Source of the DNA: Pseudonocardiales bacterium
Lineage (GTDB): Bacteria > Actinomycetota > Actinomycetes > Mycobacteriales > Pseudonocardiaceae
Direction of reading: 5' to 3'
DNA: 64,000 bases
NCBI GenBank assembly: GCA_019244165.1
Contig: JAFATA010000020.1
Location: forward strand, 1 to 64,000
The translations under genes were made by a program, and so were the position numbers. Of the stretch, positions 1 to 9,290 are shown one piece after another; positions within the stretch are counted from its first letter, which is position 1; each line of letters begins with the position of its first letter. The notes under the pieces were generated by a model. It searched no databases and had not been told where the DNA came from. It worked only from the letters and a program-made list of their open reading frames with translations.

Positions 1-71
1 AACAGCGGCTCCCCAGTGCCGGCCTCCGCCTGGCACGCCGCCGGTGTCGGCTAGACTCAGCGGCGTCCATC

Positions 72-148
<77 letters not shown>

Positions 149-193
149 AAAACAGCAGCTCAGAGACCGTACTCTAGCTTGGAGACCGGCATT

Positions 194-221
194 CTTGATC
201 GTTTGACCGTGATTTGACCGT
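194..221 (+). promoter_or_regulatory. Candidate integrase arm-type repeats, left end of element A
   Basis: Two direct copies of TTTGACCGT lie at 202-210 and 213-221, 11 bp apart, preceded by CTTGATCG. The same arrangement occurs near the other end at 14851-14878 in the same orientation. Paired, helically phased repeats inside both ends of an integrated element are typical of arm-type binding sites for tyrosine integrases. The rest of 149-440 holds no gene I can support. Confidence 0.6.
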
Positions 222-440
222 GGGACGGGACGTCACCTGGTGGTCGTGACCGTGGCCATCTGGTCAAGGTGTGATGTTCTTCACTAGTTGGTCCGCGTCC
301 CCTCGGGTGCCGTGTCGCAGACCAAGATTAGATGATCATGCACAGAGGTCCGAGCTCCGGGACGGCGTTCTGTGATGATCTTGACCGTCGTTGGTGTGCC
401 CTGATGGATCATGGTGATTACGTATGCTTAGCTACTCGCC

Positions 441-875
441 ATGCAGTTGACAGAGACAGACCAGACTCGGGCAGCCGTCCATGAGGCGGGACATGCTCTT
501 GTGGCTGTGTCGCGGGGTGTGGCTGTTGGATCGATTGAGCTTGATGGTGTCAACGGTGCTGGCGGGGCACGACTTGTCCAGGAACCATCTGGACTTGATC
601 GATTGTGGATTTTACATGGTGGCCCACAAGCAGAAAAGGTCATCTTCGGAAAGTGGGTGCCAACGAATATATCGTCGGATCATGATGACATATCGTTAGC
701 CGTTAAGACTTCCAGCAGTCTTGGAATCTTCAATCCTGCTGTCATGCTGCAAGTCGAACAATTCCTTCGAGAGCATCGAGCCGGGCTCGAACTTATCGCC
801 CGCCGACTTGTGGAAGTCGGTACGCTTCAAGGGGTCGAATTGGAGAGATTGCTTCAGGAAGGGTTAGCCACCTAA
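441..875 (+). CDS. M41 (FtsH-type) metalloprotease-like protein without AAA domain
   Basis: This 144-residue protein starts with the zinc-protease signature HEAGH at about residues 15-19. A DHDDISLA segment near residue 79 may supply the third metal ligand, as the Asp of the FtsH peptidase domain does. A Leu-rich C-terminal helix is also FtsH-like. The AAA+ ATPase and membrane parts of real FtsH are absent, so it would be a soluble, stand-alone protease domain. No strong ribosome site precedes the ATG. It is the first gene inside attL and is transcribed away from it. Substrates are unknown; cleavage of an element repressor is possible but is inference. Confidence 0.7.
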   Translation: MQLTETDQTRAAVHEAGHALVAVSRGVAVGSIELDGVNGAGGARLVQEPSGLDRLWILHGGPQAEKVIFGKWVPTNISSDHDDISLAVKTSSSLGIFNPAVMLQVEQFLREHRAGLELIARRLVEVGTLQGVELERLLQEGLAT

Positions 876-929
876 ACCTGTTGTCCACCCATCAAAAACC
901 ACATTGAAATCATGTCGACACTTGAACTA

Positions 930-1187
930 TTAACCGTCGGGTGTCTGTATTTGTTGGTTCTCGGCGCTGGTTCTGGGTAGTGGAACGGGCGTCACACCTA
1001 ACACTGTGAGTAGCTCGGCGGTGGGTACATGGTAATTGGCGCCGACGCGTATGACGCGAACTGGGAACTGTCCGTTGCGGGTGAGTCGGTAGGCTTTGGT
1101 GCGTCCGATGCCCAAGGCGCGGGCGGCGGTGGTGAGGTCTACGACGGCAGGCAGGTCGTAGAGTTGTTTGAAGGTCAGTGATTGCAC
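930..1187 (-). CDS. Helix-turn-helix protein, excisionase-like
   Basis: The 85-residue product has a MerR/Xis-type HTH at about residues 16-60 (LTTAARALGIGRTKAYRLTR, then a GQFPVRVIRVG wing). Such small proteins act as excisionases or DNA-binding adaptors in actinomycete elements. I place the start at the GTG ending at 1187, because AAGGAG lies a few bases upstream. It follows the replication-relaxation gene on the same strand with a 12-bp gap, so the two are probably co-transcribed. Element A has its integrase at the opposite end, so an Xis role is plausible but not proven. Confidence 0.65.
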   Translation of the reverse strand: MQSLTFKQLYDLPAVVDLTTAARALGIGRTKAYRLTRNGQFPVRVIRVGANYHVPTAELLTVLGVTPVPLPRTSAENQQIQTPDG

Positions 1188-1199
1188 GGTATTCTCCTT

Positions 1200-2003
1200 T
1201 TATGGGTTGAATAGTTCGGTGATCAAAAACTTAGGTGCATCGGCATGAGTGGTGACGTTGATCACGTGTTGGGTTTCGGGACTGGCAAGTTTTGTGATCA
1301 CTTTCTTTATCGCATTGCTTCTGTCTGTGTCTGGAGTGGTGAATAAAATCCTGGGTGGCACATTGTGGGGTCCGACACCGCCATGGGTTAAAAAATCGAG
1401 GTAGGCGCGGCATTTGCGGCTGATTTTGGGTAGGCTTTCGGTGGCTCGGTCAATTTCCAGCCACCAACAGTCCCGATATGTGGGTGTTGCTAGGACGGTG
1501 TAGGCGTCGGGTTTGAGATCGCGGCCTGTTTCTGTGGGCTGCCAACACACCGGTTCGGTAGTGAAGGTGGCGACTTGGAATTCGTGGTGGCGGCTGGCCT
1601 CGGTCAAACTGACGTAGGTGTCGCTGATCGCTAGCGCGTGGTTAAGGAAGGGTGCGCTGGGGGTGTGGAAACGCCGTGACCTTGGTGGCGATGCTTGGTC
1701 ACGTTGTAGGGCGAGGTAGCGTCGCCCGGCGGGGGTCAGCGTGTAGACGTGTCCTGCTGATCCGGCACGGACCCCACCGATACGACGATCCAATGTAGAC
1801 ACCAGTCCTCGTTGGGTGAGTCGGTCAAGGACGCGGCATCGATCACGGGCGCGCGAGTTGTGGTTGACGTGATCAAAGTGCAGGCGTTGCAGGTGCGCTC
1901 CGGTGAGCACCAGCGTGCGTTGGAGATCAGCCAGGATGGCGTGATCACGATCGGAGAGTTGATCGACGAGGGCGGCCAGTTGGGTGGTGGTGATCCGACG
2001 CAC
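1200..2003 (-). CDS. Replication-relaxation family protein
   Basis: A 267-residue protein of the Replic_Relax type. It has an N-terminal winged-helix region with RIGGVRAGSAGHVYTLTP at about residues 75-92, then an alpha/beta part with a conserved CWWLEIDRATESLP motif and the ending DAPKFLITELF. It is clearly paralogous to the gene at 32866-33678, which has matching GGARAGSAGHIYTLTP and CWWLEVDQATESLP motifs. Family members were described as needed for plasmid replication and for relaxation of supercoiled DNA. It lies between the Xis-like and VirD4-like genes, so a role in DNA processing for transfer or replication is likely. Confidence 0.75.
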   Translation of the reverse strand: MRRITTTQLAALVDQLSDRDHAILADLQRTLVLTGAHLQRLHFDHVNHNSRARDRCRVLDRLTQRGLVSTLDRRIGGVRAGSAGHVYTLTPAGRRYLALQRDQASPPRSRRFHTPSAPFLNHALAISDTYVSLTEASRHHEFQVATFTTEPVCWQPTETGRDLKPDAYTVLATPTYRDCWWLEIDRATESLPKISRKCRAYLDFLTHGGVGPHNVPPRILFTTPDTDRSNAIKKVITKLASPETQHVINVTTHADAPKFLITELFNP

Positions 2004-2173
2004 GTGTGATCACCTGGAATCCGCAGTCATTCGGCGACCGACAAACCACCGAATAGGCTGCTGACCTGCGACGATCACCAAGCGATGGCGACGCGATCGG
2101 TAGGGCGACCGGACACCACACACGATCACCACAATGATCACAAGAAGATGATCTATCTTCGGCTTCGTGGTGG
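2004..2173. other. Intergenic between relaxation gene and VirD4-like gene
   Basis: No coding signal is seen. Several TGATCA/GATCAC words are present. It may hold a start for the relaxation gene on the minus strand, but no promoter is convincing. Confidence 0.3.
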
Positions 2174-4474
2174 TCATGGGGTGGGTTTCTCGGGGACGCG
2201 GTTGGATCGTTGATCCAACGTTGGGGTGATCACAGCCGAGCGGGTGCTGATCTGGTGATCAATCTGTGTCGGTGGCATGCCGTAGCGGCGCAAGCTGCGC
2301 CAGGCGAGCTTGGTGGGGTCGCTGCTCGGTGCCGGTAGTGGGTAGGTGGTGGCAGTAACCGGCGGCAGGGTGACGCCGCCGACACAGGGCCGTAGTGCGA
2401 TCTCATGCGGGCCAAGGTTCATGAGATCGTCTCGGGTTAAGGGGGTGAACCGAGGAGCTAGCTCGGTGGCATCGGGGCTTTCCACCTGGAAGATCAACTG
2501 TGATCGGGTGGTGCCCAGCACACCGGCTTTCACCTCAGCAGAGAGTTGACCAAGATATTGGTGGGCCAAAGTCAAACCGAGTCCGAAACCGCGTGCCTGG
2601 GCGAGCATGTCGGCGAGATCGATCGGTAGACGCACGGCGTGTTGGAATTCATCCATATACATCCACACCGGATGCCGCTGCTCTTTCGGCACAGCAGCCC
2701 GACCGAGGGTCGCGTGCCACACCGATGCCATGACTAGGGAGCCGATCAGTGCGGCGGTTTCTGCACCCAGTAACCCAGTTCTCAAGGGCACTAACACAAT
2801 CTTTTTGGTTTGAATGACCTGGGTGAAATCGATACCAGCGGATTGGCCGAGTGTGAGGCGCAGTGGTGTGTAGAGACTAAACGCGCGCAGTTTATTTAAT
2901 GCTGGGTTGATGATCTGTAGCCGGTGTGGGTCAGGCAACGCCTGGTACCAGGACCAAAATGAGCCCAGTGCTGGGGTTAATGGTTGAGTGATCACGAATC
3001 GGCGAAAATTGGTATTCGTTAAGAGTTCGGCTAGTTCGCCGATGGTGAAATGCTGCCCGTCAGGGGCACGGGTCATCGTCAACGTCAACAGGCTGGCGCG
3101 CAGGATATCAGCGGTGCGCGGTCCCCACGAGGCAGCGTAGATCGAGTGCAGCACGTGAAACACCAACCCGGCAGCCAACTCATAATCCCCCGGGCTCGTG
3201 CTGCGCAACGGGTTTAACCCGATCACATGATCGCGGCTGGTGGGGTCGAGGAGGATCACCTCCTCATGCCGATTCTGCGGGATACGGGCCAGCACATCGG
3301 TGACCAGATCGCCGCCCGCGTCGATGACGATCACCGGGTCACCCCGGGCAATGTCATAACCGATCAAATTAGCTAACAGGGTGGATTTGCCGATGCCGGT
3401 AGGCCCGGCAACCCACAAATGCCGCAGTCGATCATCGCGGGCTAGACACAACAGCCGGTCGATACCCGGATAATTAGCCCGTCCGATTACTAAGCCTGTA
3501 TCGGGTGCGATCGGGGAGGGGGGCACAGCAAGAGCAGTACCTATCGGGACACCTGGCAGCGGGAGAGGCCCGACCGCTAAACCAAGTAGTCCGGCTGCCT
3601 CGCACGTAGTAAGGGTTAACGGCCACCGCAATGTGGGGATCCTGCGGTATGTCACCCGTGCTGCCGTCACAATGCCCGGTAGCAGCCAGCGGCCGGTGAT
3701 GCGGGCACCGGGCCGGTTTTGCCCCCGCAACCCAGCCCGAACCCCGCGCAGCACGCCACAAGCCCGCCGCCGAGTACCCGTGGCGACAGCAACACGGCAC
3801 ACAGCACTAAGTACCGGAGCGTCTTGTTGCCACCGTATCCCCACCCTCTGGCGTCGATCCCGCACGATGGTCTGATTCCTGCCCCGCCACGACGGTGTGA
3901 CGATCTGGTCTGTGCGCTGCGGTGACCAGACCGCGCGAGGGGCACGCGCCCCTGCGAGTAACCATTGCAGCCGCACCACCTCACCCCGTTGAAGAGGCTG
4001 AAGCGCGGCCAGCAGGTGACGGCTAGCCTCAGCTGCCCGTTCCACCGCCAACAACTGGTGCTTGCCCCGGAGGCGGATTTCGCCAGCCTTACGCCACCTA
4101 TAGGCACCGGGTGTAGAGGTGGGTGGATCATCCTCTAGGCGCGCACCGGGTAACGCTGCCTCCAACGTCGCTGTCACCGCCGCACGGAGCCGAGCGGGCA
4201 TGATAATCAAATGATCAATTCCGTGTTCGGTGGCCACCAGCTCGACACCGATCGGCCATCGGGGGAAGAAATCCCACCACCGTGGAGACCGCAGCAGCGC
4301 CGCTACCTGACCGGTCCATGCGGTGACCTGCTCGACGGTGGCCTCACGCGGCAGCTGCAATCGACACACCCGTGCCGTGTACCGCCAAATGATCGCCGAA
4401 GCCAGATGCGTCAACCGCCAACACCCCCACAATATTACGAGGATGATCCACACCCAATCCCAACCACTCACCAC
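2174..4474 (-). CDS. VirD4/TraG-like conjugative coupling ATPase
   Basis: The 766-residue product is a type IV coupling protein-like DNA pump. An N-terminal membrane segment (WVWIILVILWGCW) precedes a long linker, then Walker A GPTGIGKST at about residues 356-364. Walker B lies in MYMDEFQ near residue 605, followed by AQARGFGLGLTLAHQYLGQL, typical of the TraM-recognition/TraG C-terminal domain. It is paralogous to 33918-36194. No other type IV secretion genes are visible in element A, so it either uses host machinery or works alone. The start is a GTG-GTG pair. Confidence 0.85.
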   Translation of the reverse strand: MVSGWDWVWIILVILWGCWRLTHLASAIIWRYTARVCRLQLPREATVEQVTAWTGQVAALLRSPRWWDFFPRWPIGVELVATEHGIDHLIIMPARLRAAVTATLEAALPGARLEDDPPTSTPGAYRWRKAGEIRLRGKHQLLAVERAAEASRHLLAALQPLQRGEVVRLQWLLAGARAPRAVWSPQRTDQIVTPSWRGRNQTIVRDRRQRVGIRWQQDAPVLSAVCRVAVATGTRRRACGVLRGVRAGLRGQNRPGARITGRWLLPGIVTAARVTYRRIPTLRWPLTLTTCEAAGLLGLAVGPLPLPGVPIGTALAVPPSPIAPDTGLVIGRANYPGIDRLLCLARDDRLRHLWVAGPTGIGKSTLLANLIGYDIARGDPVIVIDAGGDLVTDVLARIPQNRHEEVILLDPTSRDHVIGLNPLRSTSPGDYELAAGLVFHVLHSIYAASWGPRTADILRASLLTLTMTRAPDGQHFTIGELAELLTNTNFRRFVITQPLTPALGSFWSWYQALPDPHRLQIINPALNKLRAFSLYTPLRLTLGQSAGIDFTQVIQTKKIVLVPLRTGLLGAETAALIGSLVMASVWHATLGRAAVPKEQRHPVWMYMDEFQHAVRLPIDLADMLAQARGFGLGLTLAHQYLGQLSAEVKAGVLGTTRSQLIFQVESPDATELAPRFTPLTRDDLMNLGPHEIALRPCVGGVTLPPVTATTYPLPAPSSDPTKLAWRSLRRYGMPPTQIDHQISTRSAVITPTLDQRSNRVPEKPTP

Positions 4475-5062
4475 GAACCCCGAGGGCGATACGGCGGCCT
4501 GGCACCAGTGGACGGATCCCGGTGGATAGGCGGATACAGAACAATCACAACCTGTACTAACACCACCGAAACCGGATAAGTACGCGATACGCGGCAGCGT
4601 AATGTGATCTGAAACAAGTACCTCATATAAACAACTCCAAACAGTTCAAATAAACTGTGCGAAAAAAGAGGAACCAAAACTCGCCCCTGGTGAACTCTGC
4701 TGTCCACAATGGATAGGAATGAATAATCGTCCACTGTGGATAACCCAACCAGTTGTCGCATCCGTGTCATCTTGCCTCTCTTTTTTCGTTGCGTGGTAAC
4801 GAATAGCGCTCCGCTAGACCGCTTTCGAAAACGGTTTCGGTGAAGCCCTGGAATTCATCCTGAAGGCTCAACGGAAAGACGTCACCTGTGTAGCCACACC
4901 GCGCATTGCGACAACACGACAGCAGACGAACAAGAAAAACCCTTAGCGCACAACGGAAACTTCTCTGACACCATGTAACAGTGCGAAAAACACCCAAACG
5001 GCCTAACAAAACCTGCTACCCCACACACAAAATGTTGCGCGCTTAGGGTTTCGCGGCCATGA
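4475..5062. other. Control region upstream of transfer operon of element A
   Basis: Nearly 600 bp without a supportable gene. It contains two dyads, TGTCCACAATGGATA at 4701-4715 and GTCCACTGTGGATA at 4729-4742. The second includes TTATCCACA on the minus strand, a perfect DnaA box word. Similar paired TGTCCA-N3-TGGACA dyads sit at the same relative place in element C (36562-36594). The region could be an origin, an operator or both. Confidence 0.5.
4701..4742. promoter_or_regulatory. Paired TGTCCA/TGGAYA dyads with DnaA-box word
   Basis: Two imperfect palindromes, centred about 27 bp apart, lie roughly 230 bp upstream of the VirD4-like start. Sharing of the motif with element C argues for a conserved operator or replication-origin element. 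Which protein binds it is unknown. Confidence 0.5.
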
Positions 5063-5302
5063 TTAATGCTCTCGTGATAAATCAGAACGCGCCGCGCGCA
5101 CCTGTCCGGTTCTTCGACTCGCACACCGTTCGAGCCATGCTGAACCGCTCAGCGCGACTAATTGGCCGGCTGTAGCGGCTATCACATCACGAGCTAAACC
5201 AGGTGCAGCCACCGCATCACTCACCAACATCACAATAGTGATCAACAACAGTGTGCCGACCACAGTAACGTAACAGGCCAAAAGAAACACCACAACACGC
5301 AT
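5063..5302 (-). CDS. Small membrane protein
   Basis: The 79-residue protein begins with a strong hydrophobic helix, MRVVVFLLACYVTVVGTLLL and onward to about residue 27, then a moderately polar tail. A GGGAGGG ribosome site sits 7 bp before the ATG. The start resembles the 32-residue peptide at 38010-38108 in element C, in both the protein and the translation-start context, so the N-terminal helix is the conserved part. It is oriented away from the regulator gene at 5636. Function unknown; surface exclusion or pump regulation are guesses. Confidence 0.6.
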   Translation of the reverse strand: MRVVVFLLACYVTVVGTLLLITIVMLVSDAVAAPGLARDVIAATAGQLVALSGSAWLERCASRRTGQVRAARSDLSREH

Positions 5303-5539
5303 CGCGGACCCTCCCAGCTCGATATCTGTGAACGAAAAATTGTCAAACCAGAAAGCGGGCCTTCATCACTAGCCTTCACTCACGATGTGCTGCCCGTCTC
5401 GTGAACCCAAGCTTCGGATGTGACAGGGACCGAGCCTGCCCGGCAAGACCGCCAGCTGCACATACCAGATATGGGGACCCACCCGATGACCTCCCCACGT
5501 GCGTGCTGAGCTGCGGAAACACGCGAGCATCGGGTGGAA

Positions 5540-5559
5540 GGTACCCAAAATTGGGTACC
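5540..5559. promoter_or_regulatory. Palindromic operator upstream of HTH-STAND gene
   Basis: GGTACCCAA and TTGGGTACC form a perfect 9-bp inverted repeat around an AA centre, about 76 bp before the regulator start. The position suggests autoregulation by the N-terminal HTH of the downstream protein. The rest of 5303-5635 shows no other clear signal. Confidence 0.5.
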
Positions 5560-5635
5560 TCCATGAGGTAGTCATAGCCCCTGTAGCGGCTTATGATCAC
5601 TGCTCACGCACCGTCGTCGTGGGGGGTGGAGACAG

Positions 5636-8071
5636 GTGGCGCGCGGGGATCAGGAACGTGCCGAGTTGCGGGAGAAGCTGCTCCAGCAAGGCCGTACACG
5701 GAAGCAGATCGCCGCTGCGATGGCCCGCACGTTCAAAGACCGGCCACGGACAGCCTGGCGACATGCCTATGGGTGGACTCAACAAGAGGTAGCTGACCGC
5801 TACAACAGTGAGACCAAGGACTCCAATGCGTCGATGACTGCACACCGTATCAGCGATTTTGAGCGATGGCCGGTCAGTGAAACGGCGGCTAAACCTACCG
5901 TTCCCACCCTGGGGGTTTTGGCTAAGATATTTTGCACCAAAATATCGAAACTTCTTGACCATCATGATCGACAGAACATGAGCAACGCCGAACTCATCAC
6001 CTGCGCCGTTCTTGACTCAGGGATAACTCCGCAACAGCTACCTGCCACGATCTCCCAGTTTGTCGGACGTACCCACGAGCTAGACACCCTCACTGCACAG
6101 CTAAACCAAGCGGAAGACAGTGCAAGCACGGCGATGATCACCGCGATTGATGGCACCGCCGGAATCGGCAAAACCACCCTGGCGCTCCACTGGGCGCGAA
6201 CACATAGCGACCAATTCCCTGATGGTCAACTGTATGTGGATTTACGTGGGTTTGACCCCCGTGGCATCCCGGTAACACCACAGGAAGCTATCCGCGGGTT
6301 TCTGGATGCTTTTCAGATTCCCGCAGACAGAATCCCGATCAAGATTGATGATCAAGCTGCTCTCTACCGCACTTTGGTAGAAGATAGACGACTGCTGGTC
6401 GTGTTGGATAACGCCCGTGATGTTGACCAAGTATGGCCGTTGCTGCCCGGCAGCCCTAGCTGTCTGGTGTTGGTGACTAGTCGTCAACAACTTGGTGGTT
6501 TGGTTGCCCGCAACCGAGCAGTGCTCATTACCCTGGACTTCATGACCACCGAGGAAGCCCGCCAACTACTCGCCACAATCATTGAGCCAGAGCGCATCCA
6601 GGCCGAACCAGATGCGGTAGATGAGCTCATCCGCTACTGTGTGGGGCTGCCTATTGCGTTGAGCATTGCTGCCGCCCGCATCAACGCCGAACCCCACTTA
6701 CCATTAAGTACACTAGTGGGCCAGCTGCGGGAACAACGCCAACGACTGGGCGCACTAGCAACTGGGGGTAGTCAATTCACTGATATTCGGGCGGTGTTTT
6801 CCTGGTCCTACACCGCGCTATCAACTAGGGCCGCCCGCCTCTTCCGACTCCTAGGTTTACATCCTGGACCCGACATCAGCACACTAGCCGCCGCGTCTCT
6901 GGTCGGTCTGCCCGAACACGACACCCACCAACTCCTCATTGAATTAACCCAAGCGCACTTGATCAAGCAACATGTTCCTGGGCGTTACCAGTTCCATGAT
7001 CTACTCCGCGTCTATGCCACCGAACAAGCCAACATCGAAGACTCCGAACCACACCAACAAGCAGCACAACACCGAGCCCTGGACTACTATCTGCATACGG
7101 CGTACAGCGCTGCGTTACTCATCTATCCACGGGCACCTATTCGTCTGGCCCCGCTTACGCCTGGGGTCACACTTGGGAAGTTGACTGATTACAGGGCGGC
7201 GTTGACGTGGTTCGAGACCGAACGCTCTGTGCTCGTTGCTGTCGTTAGTTTAGCTGACAATGCAGGATTCACGGCCCACGCCTGGCAACTGCCGTGGACT
7301 TTTGCTGATGCCTTTTATCGACGGGGGTATTGGCAGGACTATGCCACTACTCAATACACTGCTTTGGCTGCCGCGCGGCGTCTCGGTGACTCACTTGGGC
7401 AAGCACACGCGCACCACGGTATTGGGGATGCCTGTACTTGGCTGGTCCGTTTCGATGAGTCGTACACCCACCATCAGCAATCCCTGACTATCTTCACCGA
7501 GCTTGGTGATCAAGTGGGCCAAGCTGATGCCCACGTGGGTTTGGCCTGGGTATTCGTCCAGCAATGCGACTACCGGCAGGCACTTGGTCACGCCCAACAA
7601 GCCATCGACTCATATCGCATGGGTGGTTACCAGATTGGGCAGGCAAACGCCCTTAATCTGCTCGGCTCTTGTCATTCCCAGCTCGGAGACTACCAACAAG
7701 CCCTCGTCAGCTGTCAGCAAGCCCTCGCCCTTCACCGTGAAGTTAACGACCGTCACGGTGAGGCAGGAACACTACACAATATTGGCTCTGCTTACTACTA
7801 CCTGGGTCACCACGCTGAAGCTATCAGCTACTACCAGCAAGCACTCGATTTAAAACGCCAATTCCACGATCAATACTTTGAAGCTTGCACCCTTACTGGC
7901 CTCGGGAACGCCTACCACGCAATCGGCAACCACTCAGGTGCACGCGAAGTATGGCAGCAAGCGCTCAACAATTTCGAGCGACTTGGCCACCCTGACGCCG
8001 AGCATGTCCGCACTAAACTCGCCAACCTTGATGCTGGTCCCGATGAATCAACTACAAGTGATCAACTGTAA
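5636..8071 (+). CDS. HTH-STAND (NB-ARC)-TPR regulator
   Basis: An 811-residue multidomain regulator. Residues 1 to about 110 form an XRE-like DNA-binding head with RTAWRHAYGWTQQEVADRYN. A STAND ATPase follows: Walker A GTAGIGKTTLA at about 172-182, Walker B RRLLVVLDNARD, a winged helix and FHDLLRVYA. From about residue 540 there are repeated TPR units of roughly 40 residues. STAND proteins are ligand-gated switches that oligomerise on activation. The start is a GTG after a GGTGGAGACAG leader. The same head occurs at 38814 in element C on a different sensor body. Likely role: sensing a signal and switching element genes. Confidence 0.85.
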   Translation: MARGDQERAELREKLLQQGRTRKQIAAAMARTFKDRPRTAWRHAYGWTQQEVADRYNSETKDSNASMTAHRISDFERWPVSETAAKPTVPTLGVLAKIFCTKISKLLDHHDRQNMSNAELITCAVLDSGITPQQLPATISQFVGRTHELDTLTAQLNQAEDSASTAMITAIDGTAGIGKTTLALHWARTHSDQFPDGQLYVDLRGFDPRGIPVTPQEAIRGFLDAFQIPADRIPIKIDDQAALYRTLVEDRRLLVVLDNARDVDQVWPLLPGSPSCLVLVTSRQQLGGLVARNRAVLITLDFMTTEEARQLLATIIEPERIQAEPDAVDELIRYCVGLPIALSIAAARINAEPHLPLSTLVGQLREQRQRLGALATGGSQFTDIRAVFSWSYTALSTRAARLFRLLGLHPGPDISTLAAASLVGLPEHDTHQLLIELTQAHLIKQHVPGRYQFHDLLRVYATEQANIEDSEPHQQAAQHRALDYYLHTAYSAALLIYPRAPIRLAPLTPGVTLGKLTDYRAALTWFETERSVLVAVVSLADNAGFTAHAWQLPWTFADAFYRRGYWQDYATTQYTALAAARRLGDSLGQAHAHHGIGDACTWLVRFDESYTHHQQSLTIFTELGDQVGQADAHVGLAWVFVQQCDYRQALGHAQQAIDSYRMGGYQIGQANALNLLGSCHSQLGDYQQALVSCQQALALHREVNDRHGEAGTLHNIGSAYYYLGHHAEAISYYQQALDLKRQFHDQYFEACTLTGLGNAYHAIGNHSGAREVWQQALNNFERLGHPDAEHVRTKLANLDAGPDESTTSDQL

Positions 8072-8118
8072 GTGTCTTGGAGTTACAGTGTTATCTCAGC
8101 TGTTCGTTTCCGAGATGG

Positions 8119-8244
8119 TTATGGGTGTGGGCGTAGTCCGACGATGATGCAGGTTTCGTTCCAGCATTTTTGGCAGGTGGGCCACAGCCATTCTAGGTCG
8201 CCGCTGGCACCACGGGGGTGAGTGGCGTTGCAGAGGCAGCGCAT
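8119..8244 (-). CDS. Small Cys-rich protein (41 residues)
   Basis: Six cysteines are arranged as CLC, then TCQKCWNETC, resembling a tiny zinc ribbon. AGGAG with a 5-bp gap precedes the ATG that ends at 8244, which is why I chose this start over a longer reading. It lies on the minus strand beyond two other small genes of the same direction. No family recognised. Confidence 0.45.
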   Translation of the reverse strand: MRCLCNATHPRGASGDLEWLWPTCQKCWNETCIIVGLRPHP

Positions 8245-8479
8245 GAGTGCTCCTATCCGAACATTGCGGTCACGACCATCGACGGCGTGACGGGCACCGG
8301 CAAGCGGAAACCAGAAGAATTCTGAAGAGGCTGACGACACGACTGGGACACCTTTATTTGCGGTGTGCGGCGAAACGGTTCGTGTTCACGTCTGGTCGTT
8401 GTTTCCGCGTGCCATGTGATCCAGTCCTCCGTTTCAGTATTTTGGAAAGGCTGGCGACGCAATCAAGGACGCCCTTCAC

Positions 8480-8815
8480 TCATCCCGGTGTGCCCGGGTC
8501 GGGTGTGTGGGTGATTGTGGCGAGGTGGAATAGGCAGGTCATGCAGGGCATGCCGTCGCGGAAGTCGACGATGTCCAGGTCGGCGGGGTTCAGGATGGTG
8601 TCACACAGGGCGGTGAGCGTGCCCTCGGCTGACGTGTTGGCCGGTAGCAGTCGTACCGCGTGGATGGTGCGTTGTGTTTCCCCGATGACTCCGGCGCGGT
8701 AGCGGACCATCAGCACCGGCCCGGTATCGGTTACCTGTGGGGGTGTGGTGGGCTTACCCTGCGTGGTGCGGGCGGCTAGCTCAGCCCTGGTCAGGTGCTC
8801 GCCAGCGGAGTTCAC
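8480..8815 (-). CDS. Hypothetical protein with CMTC motif
   Basis: The 111-residue protein is not recognised. It has a beta-rich middle (GPVLMVRYRAGVIGETQRT), a FRDGMPCMTCLFHL segment with a CxxC pair near residue 93, and a Pro-rich end. Its GTG start overlaps the stop of the upstream gene, so the two are translationally coupled. Context is the minus-strand cluster between the HTH-STAND and XRE-TPR regulators. Confidence 0.55.
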   Translation of the reverse strand: MNSAGEHLTRAELAARTTQGKPTTPPQVTDTGPVLMVRYRAGVIGETQRTIHAVRLLPANTSAEGTLTALCDTILNPADLDIVDFRDGMPCMTCLFHLATITHTPDPGTPG

Positions 8816-9039
8816 TGGTCCACCACTTGCAGCAGGTGGGCGCGAATACGGGTCAGGGTAGTGTCTCCCTCGAACCTGACCACCATGTGGGTGGCGCTGC
8901 GGCGCAGCACCTGTCCCTGTTGGCCTTGTCGAGAGCGCAACGCACCTTGCTGGGCGTCCGTGCCGGTTTGTTCCACCCGGGTGCCCACCACGATTGGGGT
9001 GCCGTTCACGTCGCGCCCCAGCTCACCGGGTGACCGCAC
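8812..9039 (-). CDS. Hypothetical small protein
   Basis: A 75-residue protein with NGTPIVVGTRVEQ near the start and THMVVRFEGDTTLTRIRAHL near the end, which looks like a small beta-barrel. It is first gene of a two-gene operon with the CMTC protein (GTGA overlap). No known family is recognised. Confidence 0.5.
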   Translation of the reverse strand: MRSPGELGRDVNGTPIVVGTRVEQTGTDAQQGALRSRQGQQGQVLRRSATHMVVRFEGDTTLTRIRAHLLQVVDQ

Positions 9040-9073
9040 TGTCTCGCCTCCGCCTCGTTACCGTGGTTTGGGC

Positions 9074-9186
9074 GCACCTGGTGTCAGGGGGTCGGGGTAC
9101 CTCGGGCAAGACAGCCAATCGGTTGCTGTGTTTGCCTCCGCTTGGAAACCGGGGGGAGGTGTTTCCTGCGGCCTGCCACCAGGTGC
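9074..9186. promoter_or_regulatory. Conserved non-coding region with long inverted repeat, upstream of XRE-TPR gene
   Basis: GCACCTGGTG (9074-9083) and CACCAGGTGC (9177-9186) are perfect inverted repeats about 93 bp apart. Between them CAAGACAGCC and GGTTGCTGTG precede a TTGCC run. The same words in the same order lie at 40752-40867 in front of the paralogous XRE-TPR gene of element C. Non-coding conservation between otherwise diverged elements suggests a structured leader, an operator array or a transfer origin. Confidence 0.55.
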
Positions 9187-9290
9187 TAGACGCCTACGGT
9201 CGTCGCCAGGGTGGGGGTGACCGTAGACGTGACCTTCTGGCTACCAGCATGGTCATCCCTGACTGGTCACCCCCACTAAGGTGATGAGCC

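Noticed and set aside
1200-2173. Enrichment of TGATCA words in element A
   Set aside because: The impression could not be counted reliably by eye and may follow from codon use.
4468-5124. Overlapping minus-strand frames upstream of the VirD4-like gene
   Set aside because: No ribosome sites or conserved features; dyads and a DnaA-box word suggest a control region instead.
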